Origin: WHSW01 sp963781265
GTDB taxonomy: Bacteria; Actinomycetota; Thermoleophilia; Solirubrobacterales; 70-9
DNA length: 64,000 bases
Direction: 5' to 3'
Assembly (NCBI GenBank): GCA_963781265.1
Contig: CAWAFH010000003.1
Coordinates: 124,001-188,000, forward strand
Shown: positions 61,155 to 64,000 of the stretch, piece after piece
How the letters are laid out: each line of letters opens with the position of its first letter
Numbering within the stretch: position 1 is the first letter of the stretch
The notes under the pieces: model-generated
Told to the model about the DNA's origin: nothing
What the model saw: only the letters and a program-made list of their open reading frames with translations
The model's database searches: none
Translations under genes and position numbers: made by a program

Positions 61155-62555
61155 ATGGCACGGCGGACCACCTCCTTCTTCTGTCAGTCCTGCGGCCACG
61201 AGTCGCTGACCTGGTCGGGCCGCTGCACCGGCTGCGGCGAGTGGAACACGCTCGTCGAGGCGCCGCGTCCCGAGGCGCGGGCATCGGCGGGCCGGGGACG
61301 CAAGGCCGCGGCGGGCGGCGCGCCCGGGCGCCCGGTGGCGCTGCGCGATGTCTCGGCCCCCGCGGTAGCGCGGCTGATGACGGGCATCGACGAGCTCGAC
61401 CGCGTCCTCGGCGCCGGCCTCGTCCCCGGCTCCCTGGTCCTGCTCGGCGGCTCGCCTGGAATCGGCAAGTCGACCTTGACCGGGATGGCGCTCGGCAACC
61501 TCGGCGCCGCGGGCCACCGGGTGCTCTACGTCTCCGGTGAGGAGTCGACGGCGCAGGTGAAGCTGCGGGCCGAGCGGCTCGGTCCGGCGGCGCTCGCGGT
61601 GCCGGCGCTCGCCGAGACCTCGCTCGAGGCGGTGATCGCGACGCTCGAGGCCGAGCGGCCGCAGGCCTGCGTGATCGACTCGATCCAGACCCTCCATGCC
61701 GAGGGGATGACGGGGTCCCCGGGGTCGGTGGGCCAGGTCAAGGAGGCCGCGACCCGGGTCATGGAGGTGGCGAAGCGGATCGACTGCTCGGTGATCCTGG
61801 TCGGCCACGTGACCAAGGAGGGAGCCGTCGCCGGCCCGCGGGTGCTCGAGCACCTGGTCGACTGCGTGCTCTTCTTCGAGGGCGAGCGCGAGCGCAGCTT
61901 CCGCACGCTGCGGGCGCTCAAGAACCGCTTCGGCGCGACCAGCGAGGTCGGCGTGTTCGAGATGCGATCCGGCGGCCTGGTCGAGGTCGTCGACCCGTCG
62001 GCGCGCTTCGTCGCCGAGGCGAGCGCCGCGCCCGGGTCGGTGGTCCTGAGCTCGATGGAGGGAACCCGGCCGCTGTTGGTCGAGGTCCAGGCGCTGGTCG
62101 CGCCGACCGAGATCGTGCCGCCGCGCCGGGTCGCGAACGGGATCGACCGCAACCGGCTCGCGATGGTGATCGCGGTGCTCGCCCGCCACGGCGGCCCGTC
62201 GCTCGCCGGCGCCGACGTGTTCGTCAACGTCGCGGGCGGGGTCAGGATCGACGAGCCCGGAGCCGATCTCGCGGTCGCGCTCGCCCTCGTCTCCGCGCAG
62301 CGCGGCGAGGCGCTCGCCGACGCCGACGGCCGGCCGCTCGCCTGCTTCGGCGAGGTGGGGCTGACCGGCGAGCTGCGACCCGTCGGCCACGCCGACCGGC
62401 GCGCCGCCGAGGCCGTCAAGTTCGGGCTGCGCCCGGTGCTCGCGCCGAGCGCTCCCGAGACCCCCGCCGGGGTGCGCGCGGTCTCGACCCTGCGCGAGGC
62501 GATCCGCGCCGCGCTCGAGCGGCGAACGACGAGCGGCGAACGACGAGCCGCATAG
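61155..62555 (+). CDS. radA: DNA repair protein RadA (Sms)
   Basis: A 466-residue protein. The zinc finger has Cys 10/13/24/27 (FFCQSCGHES, RCTGCGEW). The RecA-like core has Walker A GGSPGIGKS (98-106) and the RadA-specific KNRFG motif (~256-260). The C-terminal Lon-like domain (GGVRIDEPGADLAVALALVS, FGEVGLTGELRPV) is complete. It processes recombination intermediates. TACGAT (61142-61147) lies 7 nt before ATG 61155. The last 13 residues are encoded by heptamer array F. Confidence 0.94.
   Translation: MARRTTSFFCQSCGHESLTWSGRCTGCGEWNTLVEAPRPEARASAGRGRKAAAGGAPGRPVALRDVSAPAVARLMTGIDELDRVLGAGLVPGSLVLLGGSPGIGKSTLTGMALGNLGAAGHRVLYVSGEESTAQVKLRAERLGPAALAVPALAETSLEAVIATLEAERPQACVIDSIQTLHAEGMTGSPGSVGQVKEAATRVMEVAKRIDCSVILVGHVTKEGAVAGPRVLEHLVDCVLFFEGERERSFRTLRALKNRFGATSEVGVFEMRSGGLVEVVDPSARFVAEASAAPGSVVLSSMEGTRPLLVEVQALVAPTEIVPPRRVANGIDRNRLAMVIAVLARHGGPSLAGADVFVNVAGGVRIDEPGADLAVALALVSAQRGEALADADGRPLACFGEVGLTGELRPVGHADRRAAEAVKFGLRPVLAPSAPETPAGVRAVSTLREAIRAALERRTTSGERRAA
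62517..62551 (+). repeat. Heptamer repeat array F at the radA 3' end
   Basis: GAGCGGC, GAACGAC, GAGCGGC, GAACGAC, GAGCCGC in tandem. The array is read as the RadA C-terminus ERRTTSGERRAA, then TAG. It lies ~90 nt before disA. Confidence 0.85.
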
Positions 62556-62642
62556 CGGCCGACTTGACAAGCGCCATTCCTAGCTCTCCACACGGAATTG
62601 GGGTGGAGGCGTGATGAGCAGGCCTTTTGCCATCATGGACAG

Positions 62643-63746
62643 GTGCAGCACCCAGGGGACGAGCTGAACGAGCTGGAGGCTAGGCAGGATCCCCGGCTCT
62701 TGCGGGCTCTGGACATGGTCTCCCCGGGCACTCCGCTGCGCGAGGGGATCGACAACATCATCCACGCGCGCACCGGCGGGCTGATCGTCGTCGCCGATGC
62801 CGACGACGTCTCCTACCTGTTCTCCGGCGGCCTGCGGCTCGATGTCGACTACACCCCCGGGCTGCTCTACCAGGTCGCGAAGATGGACGGCGCGATCGTG
62901 CTGCCGCCATCGGCCGAGAAGATCCTGTGGGCGAACGTGCAGCTGATGCCCGATCCGACGATCCTCTCGATGGAGACCGGGACGCGCCACCGCACGGCGG
63001 AGCGCGTCTCGAAGCAGACCAAGGCGCTGGTGATCGCGATCTCGCAGCGCCGCGACGTGGTCTCGCTCTACGTCGAGGGGATGAAGTACATCCTCGAGGA
63101 CATCCCGACCGTGCTCTCGAAGGCGAACCAGGGGCTCGCGACGCTCGAGAAGTACCGCGCCCGGCTCGATCAGATCGCCGGCCGGCTGACCGCGCTCGAG
63201 TTCGTCGGCGGGGTCGTCCTGCACGACGTGCTCTCGATGCTCCAGCGGGCCGAGCTGGTCACCCGAATGGCCACCGAGGTCGAGCGGTACATCATCGAGC
63301 TCGGGTCCGAGGGACGGCTGATCGAGATGCAGCTCGAGGACCTGGTCGTCGGCGTGATGGCCGAGCGCGCCGCGCTGGTCCGCGATTACACGGCGACCGA
63401 CTCCGAGCCCGAGATCGAGCGGGTCCTCTCGGACCTCGCCGAGCTCGACCACACGGAACTGCTCGACTTCGGGCGCCTCGCCGAGCTGGTCGGCTACGAC
63501 CGCAAGACGAACACGCTCGACTTCCACGTCACCCCGCGCGGCTATCGCGCCTTGCTCGGAGTGCCGCGGCTGCCGCGGCTGGTGGCGCAGAAGGTGGTCA
63601 ACCACTTCGGCGACCTGGAGTCCCTGCTGGCGGCTTCGGAGGCGGAGCTGGAGGCGGTCGAGGGGGTGGGGGACACCCGCGCGAAGGAGATTCGCGAGGG
63701 GATTCGCAGGCTTCAGGAGGTCGACATCGTCGACCGTTACAGGTGA
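62643..63746 (+). CDS. disA: Diadenylate cyclase DisA
   Basis: A 367-residue protein. The DAC domain has DGA (82-84, MDGAIVLPPS) and RHRTAER (115-121), the ATP and catalytic motifs. A helical spine (~150-290) and a C-terminal helix-hairpin-helix domain (VVNHFGDLESLLAA, VGDTRAKEIREGI) follow. It makes c-di-AMP from two ATP while scanning DNA, linking DNA damage to signalling, and sits directly after radA. CATCAT (62631-62636) lies 6 nt before GTG 62643. Confidence 0.95.
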   Translation: MQHPGDELNELEARQDPRLLRALDMVSPGTPLREGIDNIIHARTGGLIVVADADDVSYLFSGGLRLDVDYTPGLLYQVAKMDGAIVLPPSAEKILWANVQLMPDPTILSMETGTRHRTAERVSKQTKALVIAISQRRDVVSLYVEGMKYILEDIPTVLSKANQGLATLEKYRARLDQIAGRLTALEFVGGVVLHDVLSMLQRAELVTRMATEVERYIIELGSEGRLIEMQLEDLVVGVMAERAALVRDYTATDSEPEIERVLSDLAELDHTELLDFGRLAELVGYDRKTNTLDFHVTPRGYRALLGVPRLPRLVAQKVVNHFGDLESLLAASEAELEAVEGVGDTRAKEIREGIRRLQEVDIVDRYR

Positions 63747-64000
63747 ACCAGACGGCCGCGCGAGCGGCCGTCTCTATTGAGGAGGCGGACATCACAGAGA
63801 CAGCAGTGGAGGAGGCAGGCCTCGAGGACCTCGAGGACATGGGGCCGCAGGAGTGCGAGTTCCAAGTCGGAGACAACGTCGTCTACCCGCATCACGGAGC
63901 GGGGGTTGTCCTCAAGCGCGAGTCGCGCGACATGATGGGCGAGTCGAAGGACTACCTGACCATCAAGATCCTGCACAACGACATGACCGTGATGGTCCCG
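63743..64000 (+). CDS. carD: CarD-like transcriptional regulator, N-terminal part (runs off the right edge)
   Basis: The CarD/CdnL/TRCF domain begins EFQVGDNVVYPHHGAGVVLK and continues to the edge with TIKILHNDMTVMVP. CarD binds RNA polymerase beta and stabil­ises open promoter complexes, and is a normal neighbour of disA. The frame is open from GTG 63743, which overlaps the disA stop (GTGA). A hairpin and a strong GAGGAGG follow, so a start further on (GTG 63806, or even ATC 63791) is possible. The extra acidic N-terminus is unlike most CarD proteins. Confidence 0.85.
   Translation, partial: MNQTAARAAVSIEEADITETAVEEAGLEDLEDMGPQECEFQVGDNVVYPHHGAGVVLKRESRDMMGESKDYLTIKILHNDMTVMVP
63751..63777 (+). 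terminator. Hairpin at the disA-carD junction
   Basis: 9-bp perfect stem GACGGCCGC / GCGGCCGTC with a GCGA tetraloop (63751-63772), then TCTATT. It is directly after the disA stop and could be a terminator of disA or an attenuator of carD. Confidence 0.65.

Noticed and set aside
59799..62570. Long minus-strand frame opposite radA and the transporter
   Set aside because: Composition is Arg/Gly/Pro/His-rich without domains; it is the mirror of conserved plus-strand genes in GC-rich DNA.

Overview
The window is 64 kb of very GC-rich, densely packed bacterial chromosome. High GC, many GTG/TTG starts, ATGA/GTGA overlaps, the run folP-folB-folK-coaX-dus-greA-lysS-clpC-radA-disA-carD, a Ser/Thr kinase with FHA partner, class III nucleotide cyclases, PucR and ArsA-type genes all indicate an actinobacterium. 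The gene content looks most like the deep-branching Thermoleophilia/Solirubrobacterales; that placement is inference, because there is no rRNA or tRNA gene here.

Layout. 1-12.8 kb: metabolic and stress genes (SDR, ZIP transporter, CoA-transferase, cold-shock protein, a CarH-like B12 photoreceptor regulator divergent from an SDR, AI-2E permease, threonine dehydratase, Nudix), then a 390-nt gene-free stretch with two terminators that looks like tandem small RNAs, then EVE/DUF2203, a desaturase divergent from a PucR regulator, and a ferritin-like protein. 12.8-23.4 kb: an ArsA ATPase / CxxC protein / cyclase-AAA-TPR operon, a lipoprotein, two cation exchangers, Bcp and small genes. 23.4-32.8 kb: acyl-CoA dehydrogenase behind a perfect 24-bp palindrome, PadR, an FHA regulator / propeller kinase / secreted protein operon divergent from an RTX-like protein, and an ArsR-DUF899-41 aa-AHSA1 operon. 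32.8-43.3 kb: a beta-oxidation fusion protein, a sirtuin, a three-domain cell-wall hydrolase, a nucleoside phosphorylase, and an SDR-acyltransferase-SCP2 lipid group. 43.3-64 kb: a MerR-cyclase fusion, tilS-hpt-ftsH, the folate operon, coaX, dus, greA, lysS, clpC, radA, disA and the start of carD.

Three patterns run through the whole window. (1) Most genes at the head of a transcription unit have a TAnnnT-like -10 hexamer 6-7 nt before the start codon and no Shine-Dalgarno, so leaderless mRNAs appear to be the default; genes with a true Shine-Dalgarno (cspA, ferritin, lipoprotein, acyl-CoA dehydrogenase, greA) are the exceptions. I used this to choose starts. (2) Short intergenic arrays of 7-bp units (GCCGCTC/GAGCGGC, GTCGCTC/GAGCGAC, and an AT-richer AGTTGCT/AGCAACT version) recur at about eight places, often as inverted arms. 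(3) Five genes contain a single-base frame disruption inside an otherwise conserved protein, and a sixth (the sirtuin) has its only upstream ATG out of frame through a heptamer array. Such a density in 64 kb suggests consensus indel errors, and every start- or frame-based claim should be read with that in mind.
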